This document shows positions 10,801 through 19,991 of a stretch of DNA of 64,000 bases, piece after piece. The translations under genes were made by a program, and so were the position numbers. Every line of letters begins with the position of its first letter. The first letter of the stretch is position 1. The notes beneath the pieces were generated by a model. That model ran no database searches and was not told where the DNA came from. It saw nothing but the letters and a program-made list of their open reading frames with translations. The DNA lies in NCBI GenBank assembly GCA_022559845.1, contig CM040118.1:158368331-158432330 (forward strand). Reading direction: 5' to 3'. This stretch comes from Amorphophallus konjac (taxonomy: Eukaryota; Streptophyta; Magnoliopsida; Alismatales; Araceae).

Positions 10801-12220
10801 CTTCTTGGTTTGGGAATTACATGCCGGAGGGTTAGCCGGTCATTTTGGGGTCCACAAGACCATTGCCTTAGTTGAGGGTCAATTTTATTGGCCAAGTCTC
10901 AAAAGAGATGTAGGCAAAATAGTAGGTCAATGTCGCACATGTGCTTCGGCTAAGCAAGTGAAACAAAACACCGGCCTATATACCCCACTTCCCATTCCCG
11001 ACCGACCATGGCAAGATTTGAGCATGGACTTTGTCCTAGGCTTACCCAAGACCTCTAGGAAGCATGACTCCATCTATGTGGTGGTTGATAGATTTTCCAA
11101 AATGGCCCACTTCATCCCATGCTACAAAACATCCGATGCCTCCCATATAGCCCGGTTATTCTTTGATGAGGTAGTCCGCCTCCATGGGCTACCCAAGACC
11201 AAAGTCTCCGATAGGGATGTCAAATTCACTAGCTATTTTTGGAAGACTCTTTGGCACATGATGGGTACCCTCCTCAAATTCTCCACTGCCTACCACCCCC
11301 AAATAGATGGCCAAACTGAAGTGGTCAACCGGAGTCTAGGGAACCTCCTTAGGTGTCTTGTTGAGGATCGGCCAGGAAATTGGGATCTCATCTTACCACA
11401 GGCTGAGTTTGCATACAACAATTCCATCAATAAGTCAATAGGGATGAGTCCATTTGAAGCTGTGCATGGGTACAAACCAAGAAAGCCATCCGACCTCATT
11501 CCCCTTCCCCAGCATGCTAGAGTGTCCATTTCTGCAGAGTCTTTTGCACAACATATTAGGGAATTGCATGAGGAAATTCGCAAGCATATTGGCATGAAAA
11601 ATGAGGCGTATAAAAGGTTGGCCAATTCTCACCGGCGTCACTTAGAGTTCCAAGTGGGTGACTTTGTGATGGTAAGGACGGAGAGGCTCTCCTCAGGAGC
11701 CAACTCCAAGTTGAGACCACGTGGGACTGGGCCCTTCCAGGTCTTGAGGCGCGTTGGTGCAAATGCTTATGAGTTAGATCTCCCCGAGGATTATGGGGTA
11801 AGTCCTACATTCAATGTCGCCGACTTAGTGTCTTACAAGGGCCCCACGGTGAGACCTAGTGAGGAGATTGAGCCTACTTCTTCCCTTGAGAGAGCACCCA
11901 CTTGTGAGAAGAGTCCACTAGCCAAGAGAGCTCAGCGCGATCGCATTGAACGAATATTGGATGAGCAAATCACTACCACCCGGAGCAAGATATATGAGCG
12001 CTATCTCGTCAGGTGGAAGGATCGGCCTCCGTCGGACGACTCATGGGTGAGTCGGGAGGACCTCCAGCGATTGGATCCGGACCTCCTCGAGCGGTACCTT
12101 AGCCGGATGGACCCTTACTCGACGAAGTCAAGCTCTTCGTGGCCCAGGGGATTTGATGGAGGCATCACCCACGACTCCCTTTGGCTCGGGTCCACTTCTT
12201 CACACTCGGGAGCTGGTTGA
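7898..12220 (+). CDS. Chromovirus Gag zinc knuckle-protease-RT-RNase H-integrase-chromodomain polyprotein
   Basis: 1440 codons in the gag frame. Domains in order: end of capsid; CCHC knuckle CYKCHGYGHFAGQC (8366-8407); protease with LDSGSCVNAV (about 8690); RT from about 9390 with KDGSWRMCVDSRAINK and catalytic YFDD at 9824-9835; RNase H from about 10240 (FEVTCDASGIGIGGILSQ); integrase with HHCC zinc site (about 10825-10940), DFVLGLPKT, VSDRDVKF and NNSINKSIGMSPFEAVHGYKP; GPF module (about 11725); chromodomain (YLVRWKDRPPSDDSW, about 12000-12050). All visible catalytic residues are present. The frame runs 67 bp into the 3' LTR, so its last 22 residues are LTR-encoded. The chromodomain is expected to direct integration to marked chromatin. 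Confidence 0.95.
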   Translation: MLLDEWQSLTQEGKTVVEYIEKFDSYLLKCGVHEDPDVTLSRFKNGLQSHIKRELFMRDVDSLELAYQIARDVERFSRNSRFIPPRPTDPKNLGTRPLPPTPMRAPSPSGNAPLRSYNPPPPITPNKPAPSHPLPRKDDNHKGPSVGATPGSGRQQCYKCHGYGHFAGQCPSKGLSSLLIEEEVQPQKEQENVIEEHEALIDWEEEYEAQCLESDLDHSTPSNNSHLGVIRCTLTQPQEEDWRRTSIFHTFIKIENHVRKVILDSGSCVNAVSPDTVKLLGLTLTLHPSPYRVSWMNNNSIPVNTQCLVPLTFSSYHGQIWCDVIPMEVGSILLGRPWLYDVDATILGRSNICTFEHEGKTIRLNPSPPRPMPKRDTLPQGSHPTTPQVSGNSTPPTQALIQTPKQSRTTGLTKGIHLITRKELEEEIAQGVPLCAVVICLREPTPSNPHPIEIQQLLEEFHDVFPEELPDQLPPMRDVQHAIDLVPGATLPNLPHYRLNPTEHAELRRQIEELIRKGFIRISKSPCAVPALLTPKKDGSWRMCVDSRAINKITVKYRFPIPRLDDMLDMLAGATIFSKIDLKSGYHQVRIRPGDEWKTAFKTKDGLFEWLVMPFGLSNAPSTFMHLMTEALRPFIGNFLVVYFDDILIYSQTHEAHLDHLRKVCTVLRQESLFANLGKCHFMTTTITFLGYVVSTKGVSMDPDKVQAILDWPEPHTLHEVRSFHGLATFYRRFIRGFSTITGPITDCLKKGTFVWTKAASKAFLELKEKLTQAPVLCLPDFSKVFEVTCDASGIGIGGILSQEGHPVAYFSEKLCDARTRYSTYDKEFYAVVQSLRHWRHYLLPKEFVIFFDHEALKYLNSQQKLNARHARWVEFIQSYTFVIKHKAGSENKAADALSRKMSLLSTIQVEVIGFDKVKDEYPSCPDFGQIYANLTTHSSKEHEGFMLEDGFLFKGPRLCIPRTSLRDFLVWELHAGGLAGHFGVHKTIALVEGQFYWPSLKRDVGKIVGQCRTCASAKQVKQNTGLYTPLPIPDRPWQDLSMDFVLGLPKTSRKHDSIYVVVDRFSKMAHFIPCYKTSDASHIARLFFDEVVRLHGLPKTKVSDRDVKFTSYFWKTLWHMMGTLLKFSTAYHPQIDGQTEVVNRSLGNLLRCLVEDRPGNWDLILPQAEFAYNNSINKSIGMSPFEAVHGYKPRKPSDLIPLPQHARVSISAESFAQHIRELHEEIRKHIGMKNEAYKRLANSHRRHLEFQVGDFVMVRTERLSSGANSKLRPRGTGPFQVLRRVGANAYELDLPEDYGVSPTFNVADLVSYKGPTVRPSEEIEPTSSLERAPTCEKSPLAKRAQRDRIERILDEQITTTRSKIYERYLVRWKDRPPSDDSWVSREDLQRLDPDLLERYLSRMDPYSTKSSSSWPRGFDGGITHDSLWLGSTSSHSGAG
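12141..12153 (+). other. Polypurine tract of chromovirus
   Basis: GGCCCAGGGGATT immediately before the TG of the 3' LTR; the AGGGGA core is the plus-strand primer. It lies within the coding frame. Confidence 0.7.
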
Positions 12221-14527
12221 GTTTGGGCCTCACTTTATAAAGGCCCCTTATCCATTTTGTAGCTTTCCTTTGAGTCATTTTGATGTATTTCCATTTTATT
12301 TGAGTCATTTCCCTTGGTCTAGCACTTATTTTTCTATGTTCTTGTATCATCATGCTGTCTAATGTGGCTATTGGGCCCCATTTGTTGGGCTAGGCCCATT
12401 AGCACTCCCACCCCCCCTTGGTTAGTTGTAGTTGTTTATTTTGTCAGGGACTTATTGTAAAGAGTGGGTTGCCTATATATAGGACCCCACTCCCCTCATT
12501 TGAAGTTAATGAATGATCAAAATCCTTTTGAGTTAAGTCTACTCTTGTGTTCAATTTGGAGAGATTCCACTTAGTTAAGGGTGAGATGCCCTAGGGAGTG
12601 ATTCCCATACCCCCCTCCACTCTCTCTTCTCTCTCCTCCCCTAAGGGGTTCGCCCCCCTCTCTCTCTCCTCCCTTCCCCTTCAACTCCCAACCACCACCC
12701 ACCTCCTTTAATGCCCTCCACTTCCCCATGATCCCCTTTACTCCACCCCCCTAGTTCCTAGGTAGAAGTCTCCCCATTCCAACACCTTTCCCCACCTTCC
12801 AACCAATTCTTCCCCATTCCAATACAAGCATCCCACTTCCCCACATAATTCCCCACCTCCCAAGGCCTTTTCAAAATTTGAAATCCCTTCCCTCCACTTG
12901 CCTTGGCCGCCCCCATCCTTTACCCTTCCCCTTGCCAAGTTCGCCCCCCTCCACTCCCCATTCCCTCTCTCACACCCTCATCTTCCTCCTCCACCTGCTA
13001 ACCCCTGCTCTCAGCCATTCTCCCCTCATTCCCCAACACCTATAGCTCTCCACTCCACCCCACAAGAGCCCCCATTCATCCTTAGGTCGCCCCTTTCACC
13101 TCCCTCTACCAAAGAAGCCCCCTCTCCCTCTCCTTTCAATTTCAGATTGTTGCAGTGCAGACCTGCAGATCAGCACCGAGTTTCAGCATCGTCCACGTCT
13201 TTTTCTGAGAGCTTCTGGGGGCGTGGCCTACATTGCTGGAAAGGCCCCTGTGTCATCTTCACAGGCGAGGTGGAACCAACTCGTTCCGAGGTCGGGGCCA
13301 ACCGTAGAAGCCGTTCTCCCACGACTGCGCAGAGAGGTCTTCATCCTGGACCAGAGCCTGAAAGAACGTTCTCCCACGACGAACCCCAATGGATTCAGAC
13401 TGAAGTCCCTTCATCAAAGTTCTCCTTCTGCCAGTCCTCTTCTAAGATCAAGAAACAGAACCTCGTTCGGCTACCGGAGGAAGGAGTTACGAATTTTCTC
13501 CCCCGAGCTCTCCAGTCCTGTCTCCTACTGTCTACTCCGACCAGTGCCCACTCTTCAGGGTACACCGGCCGCCCTCGACCTCTGATTGCAACCCCGTTGC
13601 CTCCTTCTGAAAGCTACTTCAAACACGAAGACGTCACCGCCATTTTCGTGCTGTTTGGAGTTCGGGAGGGCGCTCGGTGATATCTGCATCCTGCTGTTCC
13701 ATTCCAGACAGAACCTGCGGCCAGACAGAGAGGTCTCCTTCCAGTTGCTGGTGCGGCCACCTCCGACCCCCCGAGCATCCTCAAAAATTCTGGAATCATT
13801 CCCTTCAAGTCAGGAAGCTTTAGAAAGTGGTTTCACTCAATTTGGAGTCCGTACGAGCCCGAGACAGCCGGCACAGCGACTTCCTATCCAGAATTCAGAT
13901 TGCAGCTGCAAGTTCGCTAGTTTCTCATTTCTCTTCATTTCGGTCCTATATCCCTACCCCACTTGGCCGGCTGAAGGCCCCACCCTGCGTGGTGGTAGTT
14001 TTTGAATGTAAGACCTTAACCCCTACCCCAAGATCCCCCCTCCTGCGTGAGGTGTAGTTTTGTAATTGGTTTGGGCAGGTCAAGCGACACCGCCGCGGCG
14101 TGTGGGGAGCCACCGCCTCCCCGCTCGCCCTCGTCTCCGATCGGGACCGGTTTCTTCAAACCGATCGAGTAAGTGCCTCTTCCTTGCTCAATTAGTGTTG
14201 CTCTTTCAATACTTGATTCATGCGCCGCTGCATTTGTGAGGAGCGCCCGATCCTCAAGTCCACGACTTAAGAGTGATCGCCGTGGGATAGTGTGAACCGG
14301 TGCCCTTGTGCACTTTGTCGGCCCCAATTGAATTGGGTATCCACCCTTGGGGAGTCGATCCTTGGCCTTGCTGGCCCTCTACCAGCAAGGGCCCATTCCC
14401 ATAACTCACTCTTGGCATTGCCAAGTCACTCCGGGTATAGAGTGCGACGGGAGAGCGGTGGCCCATTAAGGCCCATTTGAATGTTTAATTGTGCTTGTTT
14501 ACCTAAGTCCAAGGTCGTGTCACATCA
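12154..14527 (+). repeat. Chromovirus 3' LTR
   Basis: Same length as the 5' LTR (offset 7550 throughout, so no net indel), about 41 substitutions by hand count, clustered in the middle third. It ends GTGTCACATCA before GGGAG. Its first 67 bases encode the end of the polyprotein. Confidence 0.95.
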
Positions 14528-14532
14528 GGGAG
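14528..14532. repeat. Target-site duplication GGGAG, right copy
   Basis: Matches 4599-4603. Tat-1 gag sequence resumes immediately after it on the minus strand. Confidence 0.95.
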
Positions 14533-14789
14533 TCATCTAATTGAGATAGAGCATTAATCAAATCAGTAACATTGAAAGATGGGGAGGGGTTCCCCGAAGT
14601 GTTGGAGGGTAAAGCCTGAGAAGAGGGCACAACCTCTTGAGTAGTGGTATCAACCACATGAACTTGAGGATAATGAGAATGAGGAGGAGGGTAATTCCCC
14701 TCATGATAGATAGAATCTTGGGGAACCTCATAGGATTGACCAAAAACGTTCTCCTCTACATCATCATAGGAATATCCGTAGCTTGCCAT
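14533..14789 (-). pseudogene. Tat-1 gag N-terminus, separated by the chromovirus
   Basis: Starts MASYGYSYDD at 14789 and corresponds to MANYGYTYDG in Tat-2 (27867). Shared blocks include PQDSIYHEGN and SGNPSPSFNVTDLINALSQL. The frame runs into the chromovirus 3' LTR at 14532; the rest of gag is at 4598 and below. The context GGTAAGATTATCAACATGGC before the start is nearly identical in Tat-2, which supports this Met. Confidence 0.85.
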
Positions 14790-15469
14790 GTTGATAATCT
14801 TACCTGAAAGGAGTTGCATGCTTAAAAAGAGAGGAAGCTTTATGAAGGAATTATCACACAATCAATCACCCAATCGAAAAAAACTTAAGCAAATCAACCC
14901 AACCAAGTTTATGCAATCAAGTTGAGATGGACGCAAGATTTTAGTGTTATGTTTGAGATTAGAGTGAGTTAAATTGCAGAATAATTCACTCCTCTTTGCA
15001 AAGTGAAACCTAGTTTGGATCCAAGTGTAGTCTCCGGGTTAACTAGGTTCTATTTCTTCTTACCAACGATAGGTTCTCTAAACTCCGGGTACTTCAAGGG
15101 TACAACCGGCCCAGCGTCCGTGAGGGAATCCACGGGTGCGGGGACTTACGGAGGTCTTGGAAAAGGGATTTTCGATCTAAAGAGATGGAATGCTCAATGG
15201 AGGGTTGTCCCGATTCCAAGAAAGGTGTGTGGAATCCTAGTGTAGAGAGAGGAGGTCTCTCAACCAAATGCCACAAAATGTAGTATAAGATAAGCCAATC
15301 ACAGCAATATAATCAAATAATCAATGTAAGTATGAATCCAGCATGAATAGACAGAAACAGCAAAGCTCTGTAAACACACAGGAAAGAGGCGACCTGGAGG
15401 CAGTCGCTACCAACCAAAGAGACGACATCGTGGCTGTCGTGAATCACTATGAGAGGCTCACAGACAATG

Positions 15470-15735
15470 CAAAAATGCGCCTTGATGTGGGGCGCTAAAC
15501 ATGATAAAGACGCCTCTGACAGAGGGCGTCAAATATAAGTGGTGCACACGATCGAAGAAAAACGCGCCTTGGTGCAAGGCGCTGCCAAATAAAAAGATGC
15601 CCGAGGGGAGGGCGCAAATTCACAGAAGCAGCAGATATAATGAAAGACGCCTTCGTGGAAGATGTTAAGCAGAAAACAGACGCCCTGGATAAAGGCGTTA
15701 AATAAAAAGGCGCCTTTGTGAAAGGCGTTAATTCA
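15470..15735 (-). repeat. Array of GACGCC..GGCGTC units in Tat-1 leader
   Basis: About seven degenerate units spaced 30-45 bp, for example AAGACGCCTCTGACAGAGGG followed by CGTC (15508 on), GCGCCTTGGTGCAAGGCGCT (15572 on) and GACGCCCTGGATAAAGGCGT (15680 on). Each is an imperfect inverted repeat with 5-8 bp arms. The equivalent position in Tat-2 is 26930-27300. Confidence 0.75.
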
Positions 15736-15784
15736 AAAAAACAGCAATAGATTAATCACAAGCTGGCTGATCCCGGGGAGTGTG

Positions 15785-15930
15785 CAGTGTGCACAGTGGA
15801 GGGTGCCCGTGGGACACAAAGGAGGGGTACCGTGGGTACCAAAGGGAAAGGGCACGCGTGGGTACCAAAGGGGAAAGGGCACACGTGGGTGCCAATAGGA
15901 AAGGGCACACGTGGGTGCCAAAAGGAGATG
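15785..15930 (-). repeat. CACGTG-containing tandem repeat in Tat-1 leader
   Basis: Four to five copies of a roughly 30-bp unit with core AAAGGGCACACGTGGGTGCC; two carry a perfect CACGTG (G-box) palindrome. Just downstream of the primer site on the element strand. The related stretch in Tat-2 is 26735-26830 (TTGGCGCCCTCGCGTGCCCC). Confidence 0.75.
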
Positions 15931-15954
15931 GTAATCAAAAGAAAAACAGTGGAA

Positions 15955-15972
15955 GTCCCACCGTGATCGCCA
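15955..15972 (-). other. Primer-binding site of Tat-1, Arg-tRNA-like
   Basis: Reads TGGCGATCACGGTGGGAC on the minus strand, three bases after the LTR; identical in Tat-2 (26684-26701). It starts with TGG as expected against a CCA end and resembles the complement of a plant tRNA-Arg 3' end with two or three mismatches. The tRNA identity is an inference. Confidence 0.65.
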
Positions 15973-16657
15973 ATTTGTGAATCATGGAAAATAATCCACT
16001 CTTAAGAAAAAGAATATAACATGCATATGCATAAGAAGAATGAAAAAAGGAGTAAAAGAGCACGTGGTGCTACTAAAAAGAGTGATCGCCAGAGGGGTTA
16101 CCTCAATAAGAAGAAAAGATGATCGCGAATACCTGGTGATAATAGGATGCAGGATGGATGTGGGTTCCTTCCTCCACCTTCTATCGGCCGGCCGATGAAG
16201 GGGGTCTTCCTCTTTGATTACCCTTAAACAAATAACAAACAAGTAAAAGAAAAAGAGATCAGCCAAACGTGAGTGTAGTATCAATCCAAAGATGAAAAGA
16301 TGGTGATGAAAAGAAGAGCATAAAGCGTGCACCTTTTGTTTATTTTAAAACCCATAGAGAATTAGGGAGAGGAGAGATGCAATAAAAACTAATGCAAGGA
16401 AGAGAATATGGTGATGAACAGAGATGAATGAAGACAACAAACAAACGAAGATAAGAAAAGATCCCTGCTGTTCCTGTAAACAGTAAAGGGAAAACACTTT
16501 GGATGCTGCAGCAGGAGGAAGCAGAAAGCTTCTGTATGTATACGTGCGTTTAACCTCTGTAACAACCCACAACTCACGATTCTTTCTTAACAGCTTCTAA
16601 CCTTGCACACATTAACCTCCCTCCTCTGTAACCTCGCGCGAGATCAACCAGGGCATC

Positions 16658-16665
16658 TTTATATA
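16658..16665 (-). promoter_or_regulatory. TATA box of Tat-1 LTR
   Basis: TATATAAA on the minus strand in CCCTATATAAAGATG. The Tat-2 LTR has TATAAATA at the matching place (25898). Confidence 0.6.
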
Positions 16666-16834
16666 GGGTTTCGATCAAGATAAACACAGATTTGGGAAGA
16701 TAAGAATAGGCAGTGGTCGTTAACGGCAAGGACTCTAGTTCCCAGATCGAGCAAGGTGACTAAGAAAGGCAAGGAACTCTTCAGGAAAGGCGAGTTTAAG
16801 CAGGACACGAAAGGGTGAGACATGACCTACCGAA

Positions 16835-17130
16835 GGGCGTCAATTCAGAATTGACGACCTGCTCAAGGGCGTTAATTCAAAACACGACCTGGATCAAGGC
16901 GTCACTTCCTGGATTCAATTTTAGTAATAAAAGCCTTCTTTATTTGGAAATTATGAAAAGACGCCTGAAGCAAAGGCGTTAAACAAAAACACGCCCTAGG
17001 GAAGGACGTTAATCATTGATTTCAATCGGGGTGGGACTCGTAAAATACCAGGAATTGACGCCCTTTCCTGTGGTCGTCCTTTCTTAAGAACACGCCCCAG
17101 ATTAGGTCGCTATTTAAAACACACCCTTCT
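16835..17130 (-). repeat. Hairpin-unit array upstream of the Tat-1 LTR TATA box
   Basis: Seven or eight units spaced 35-50 bp, such as AAGGGCGTCAATTCAGAATT then GACGACC (16845 on), AGACGCCTGAAGCAAAGGCG then TT (16961 on) and TTGACGCCCTTTCCTGTGGT then CGTC (17053 on). Arms alternate between ACGCC/GGCGT and ACGACC/GGTCGT. Confidence 0.75.
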
Positions 17131-17285
17131 TCAAGTCATTAATCACCAAAAACCCGAGAATAAATCACAAAAACACACAAAAAATAGAAAAATTTTATAT
17201 TATAGAAATATTGAAGTTCACTTTGGGGCGTTAACATAGTGACATGAGATTTGATCAACATAGCGTTAATTTTGGCGTGTCTACA

Positions 17286-18597
17286 GCTGTCCCGCCTTGG
17301 CGTCTGCTTTGCAAGGGAGTGAGACGGAATGAAGGTGGAACGAACTGATAAGTAGATGCCAAGGTGTGATGTGACATGTCTCAGACACTAAACATTAGAA
17401 ATCTTTCCAAGATTCAAAGTGAAACAAACTCCGGGTGATTCCAAGGAAGTATCGATTTGCGGGATATAGAAGACTAAACTAAGTAAATAAAATGTGCACG
17501 TGGGCACGACAGGGAGACACCATTGGAGAGCGGTTACCAGCCAATGTGGACGTGCTACAACTAAGGTGGATTTGCAGAAAAATAAAGAGAATCGAGATGA
17601 AGATACAGCAAAGGAACAGTTTCAAGGAAATAGCCTGAGCAGCTTCAGAGAGAATAAAGTACTCAATTTGGAGTGAAATTTCTCATGTCAACTCAATCAA
17701 GAGCGAGTGACCTTCATTATTGCCATAATATGAAGATTTTCAGCACAAAGCTCAAAGTCCTACATGATGCATGCTGAGCTAAAAGGAAAAGATAAAAAAA
17801 ACTAAAAATAGAAAATAATCAAGGATAATATTGCTAAGCCATCTAGATTTGGTCAAGAATCCAGATCTCTGAGCTGTCACTAAGCCGAAGCCCGTTTGTC
17901 CGCGCATCAACCCAGAAAGTGGAACCATCGCCCCAGACCTTTAATGACTCAACGGCCTATCCGTGTGATCAAGACTCTCCTGGAATTATCACCATTTTTT
18001 GATGAAGGGGAACTCAAATTTCAGGTTCATCAGAACCACAAGGTCCTTGATATGCTATAATAGCATAGATACCATATAGTAACAATGCTTACAGGAAAGA
18101 AATACAAGAAATAGAATGATGTTACTTCTACAAGTGACCCATGCTCCTCGAACCTGTAATCTTATACACTTGAAAACTCATTAGTTCTCTCAAAGCAAAG
18201 CAAAATATGATCATAAGTGCTCAACCAAAAATAGCTCCAATTAAAAGATAGTACTTAAGTTCATCAAAGCATATGGAGAATCTAAATATGCAAGTTAACA
18301 AAATAATGACTGCGGTGCATGGCGTCAAATTTATAAGAGACGACTGACATCAGGGCGTCTAAAGATAAAACACGCCCTTCATCAAGGCATTAAATGCACC
18401 GAGAGTTTAAGAAGAACACGACCCTCCTGGAGACGCGAAATAAAACACGACCTCTGTCAAGTCGTCAATTTAATAATTGACGCCCCAATAGAGGACGTTA
18501 ATTAACAACGCGCTTCCGTCTCCGATTCGAAAGCTAAGCCCAATCCTAACGGTAATCAACCTGCAACTCTGAATGGGCATTAAACTCTCCAAACTTC
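17286..18597 (+). other. AT-rich DNA between Tat-1 LTR and PMD gene A
   Basis: No convincing ORF. It ends in a hairpin-unit array (18315-18510) and a TATA box. On the minus strand the bases before the LTR read AAGGCGGGACAGC, which could be a polypurine tract. The region may therefore be the promoter of PMD-A, the 3' part of another Tat copy, or both. Confidence 0.5.
18315..18510. repeat. Hairpin-unit array upstream of PMD gene A
   Basis: About six units of the Tat LTR type: GGCGTCAAATTTATAAGAGA then CGAC, CACGCCCTTCATCAAGGC, CACGACCTCTGTCAAGTCGT, and TTGACGCCCCAATAGAGGAC then GTTAA. They lie 90-280 bp upstream of the TATA box at 18598, as in the Tat LTRs. Confidence 0.75.
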
Positions 18598-18605
18598 TAT
18601 AAAAA
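18598..18605 (+). promoter_or_regulatory. TATA box upstream of PMD gene A
   Basis: TATAAAAA in TTCTATAAAAAGGAAG, 118 bp before the chosen ATG. A pyrimidine tract ending TTCACAG|GT (about 18650-18681) could also be the end of a 5'-UTR intron. Confidence 0.55.
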
Positions 18606-18715
18606 GGAAGAAACTTCCTTATGATCAAAGCACATTCATCGAATTCCTGCTTCTTCTGCTTCTTTTGTCTGTTCACAGGTGCTGCGACCGCTCAAGCTCT
18701 ACTTGCAGACTGAAG

Positions 18716-19991
18716 ATGGAGAGAGCTATTAAAAGATCCAAGAGTTCCACTCTCAGACTAACCGAAATCAATGGGCATATCAGCAGTCGAATTGCCATGA
18801 ACCAGGTAAAGTGGAATTGTTTCTTTCTGTTCTTTCTTTCATATCTTCATAGTCCTTCTGTTCTGTATTCTCATCCTTTTCTCTGTTCCTTTCTTTTACC
18901 TACAGGATTATCCAAATGTTCCAAGAGCCAGGAGATTCACAAAGATTAAGTGGCTACCTCTTCTTCTCTCCAAGTTCTCTTCAGACATGAGGGTCTACTT
19001 AGCAAGATGGCACCTCTTAGGCCTAATCACCCATGCCAAACACTATGATCAAGTTCACCTTGATTGGGCTGCCATAGGAGCTTTAATTGAAATATGGCAC
19101 CCTTCCACTCATACCTTCCTATTCTCAACTTTTGAGGCCTCAATCTTGTTAGAAGAACTAGAGATGATCTTAGGCTTAAAGAAGATGAAGCAAGGAGAAG
19201 AGGAAAAGATGGCCATCATGGCAAGACGAATTTCCTCACATGAGCTGCTAACAAGTTTAATTCCCAGCCCAAACTTAGTGAACCAAATCAAAGCTACAAA
19301 GGGAATCAATCTCCTAAAGCTTGCTTCTTGGGTGTACAAGAGATCCGATCAAGCTAAAGAAGACGAAGAGATAGAACGGGTAGCAAAAGCTTTCGTGGTG
19401 TGCTTGGCGGGAGCAATCCTATTTCCATCCACGGAAGACTTTCTAGAGGAGACCCAATTAAGCGCAATAGTGAGCCTATGGGAAGGAGAGAGAGCGGGTG
19501 CGGCAATTCTAGCCTATCTCTATAGCGGGCTTACCTCAGCGGCAATGGGAAGACCCATCTATGGATGCATGCTAGCACTCTCAAGTTGGGTAGATCTCCA
19601 CTTCAAGTTCGATCCATGCGAGGAGACCCAACAACCTTCTAGAATCTTCTCAAAAAGCCCACTCTCTTACATGTCCGGTTCATTAGGAATAAGCAATAGG
19701 GTGATGAACCGGATACCTCAAATCAAAAAGAGAGTGGAATGGAGAGAACATCTCAAGGTAATGCCAAAGAACCTTTTTACTTGCGCCCCGGGAATACTCA
19801 AGACTCAAGAACTCCGCGCACGGTTCTCTCCCAGGATGGACCTTCGACTCATAGGCGCTTCAGAATTCGTTCTGTACAACTCACACCGGTGCCTTCCTCA
19901 ACTTGGGCTTCCACGGCAAATGCTTGAAGATCCATCTCATCTCCCTCCTATCAAGACACGGGATATTGGCTTCGTCTTTCGATACCAATGA
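18716..19991 (+). CDS. Plant mobile domain (PMD) protein A, two exons, C-terminus fused to RT sequence
   Basis: Exon 1 is 18716-18805 (30 codons, MERAIKRSKSSTLRL), the intron 18806-18905 (100 bp, GT..AG, phase 0) and exon 2 18906-19991. The PMD signature is clear: IGALIEIWHPSTHTFLFSTF then LEELEMILGL, LWEGERAGAAILAYLYSGL, and near the end HRCLPQLGLPRQMLEDP, matching the usual domain order. PMD proteins (MAIN/MAIL1 relatives) are nuclear factors acting in silencing and genome stability; the domain also rides in transposons. The last 9 codons (IGFVFRYQ, then TGA) read as RT sequence continuing in frame into Tat-B, so the gene is a 3' fusion. The ATG was chosen for its downstream splice site and the TATA box. 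Apart from the fusion, the ORF is undamaged. Confidence 0.8.

Larger units (their letters stand above)
4604..14527 (+). mobile_element. Complete chromodomain Ty3/gypsy retrotransposon (chromovirus), 9924 bp
   Basis: Two LTRs of exactly 2374 bp (4604-6977, 12154-14527), an initiator-Met-type primer site, one gag-pol frame ending in a chromodomain, and a GGGAG target duplication. The order protease-RT-RNase H-integrase-chromodomain defines a chromovirus; the subclade (CRM, Reina, Tekay or Galadriel type) cannot be fixed by eye. About 41 mismatches were counted by hand between the LTRs (about 1.7%) with no net length change, which at an assumed 1.3e-8 per site per year means roughly 0.7 million years. 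The only visible coding damage is two stops in gag. Confidence 0.95.
14790..15954 (-). other. Tat-1 leader between primer site and gag
   Basis: No gene. Positions about 15000-15240 match the Tat-2 leader (27440-27700): TCCCTCACGGA, CCCGGAGT and the surrounding text recur. It holds a hairpin-unit array (15470-15735) and a CACGTG tandem repeat (15785-15930), listed separately. Confidence 0.7.
1..17285 (-). mobile_element. Tat-1: Tat-lineage Ty3/gypsy retrotransposon, interrupted, cut by left edge
   Basis: On the minus strand it reads 5' LTR (15976-17285), primer site (15955-15972), leader, gag (14789 to 14533, resuming at 4598), protease with G-patch (3030 to 508) and the start of the RT frame, where the window ends. 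The 3' LTR is outside. A complete chromovirus (4604-14527) sits inside gag. It is the same family as Tat-2 at 25309-37430: LTR starts, primer site, leader, gag, protease and the RT N-terminus all correspond. Gag carries several in-frame stops, so the copy is dead, but its gag-C/protease frame is still open for 840 codons. Confidence 0.9.
15976..17285 (-). repeat. Tat-1 5' LTR
   Basis: On the minus strand it begins TGTAGACACGCCAAAAT (17285) and ends TTCACA (15976), matching the Tat-2 LTR 25309-26680 at both ends and through AAATCTCATGTCAC, the CGGCCGGCCG box and GGTAACCCCTCTGGCGATCA. About 1310 bp. A TATA box lies at 16658-16665 with a hairpin-unit array upstream of it (16835-17130). Confidence 0.88.

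Noticed and set aside
17494..17676. Short ORF between Tat-1 LTR and PMD-A as an exon
   Set aside because: No domain, no matching splice sites, AT-rich noncoding surroundings.
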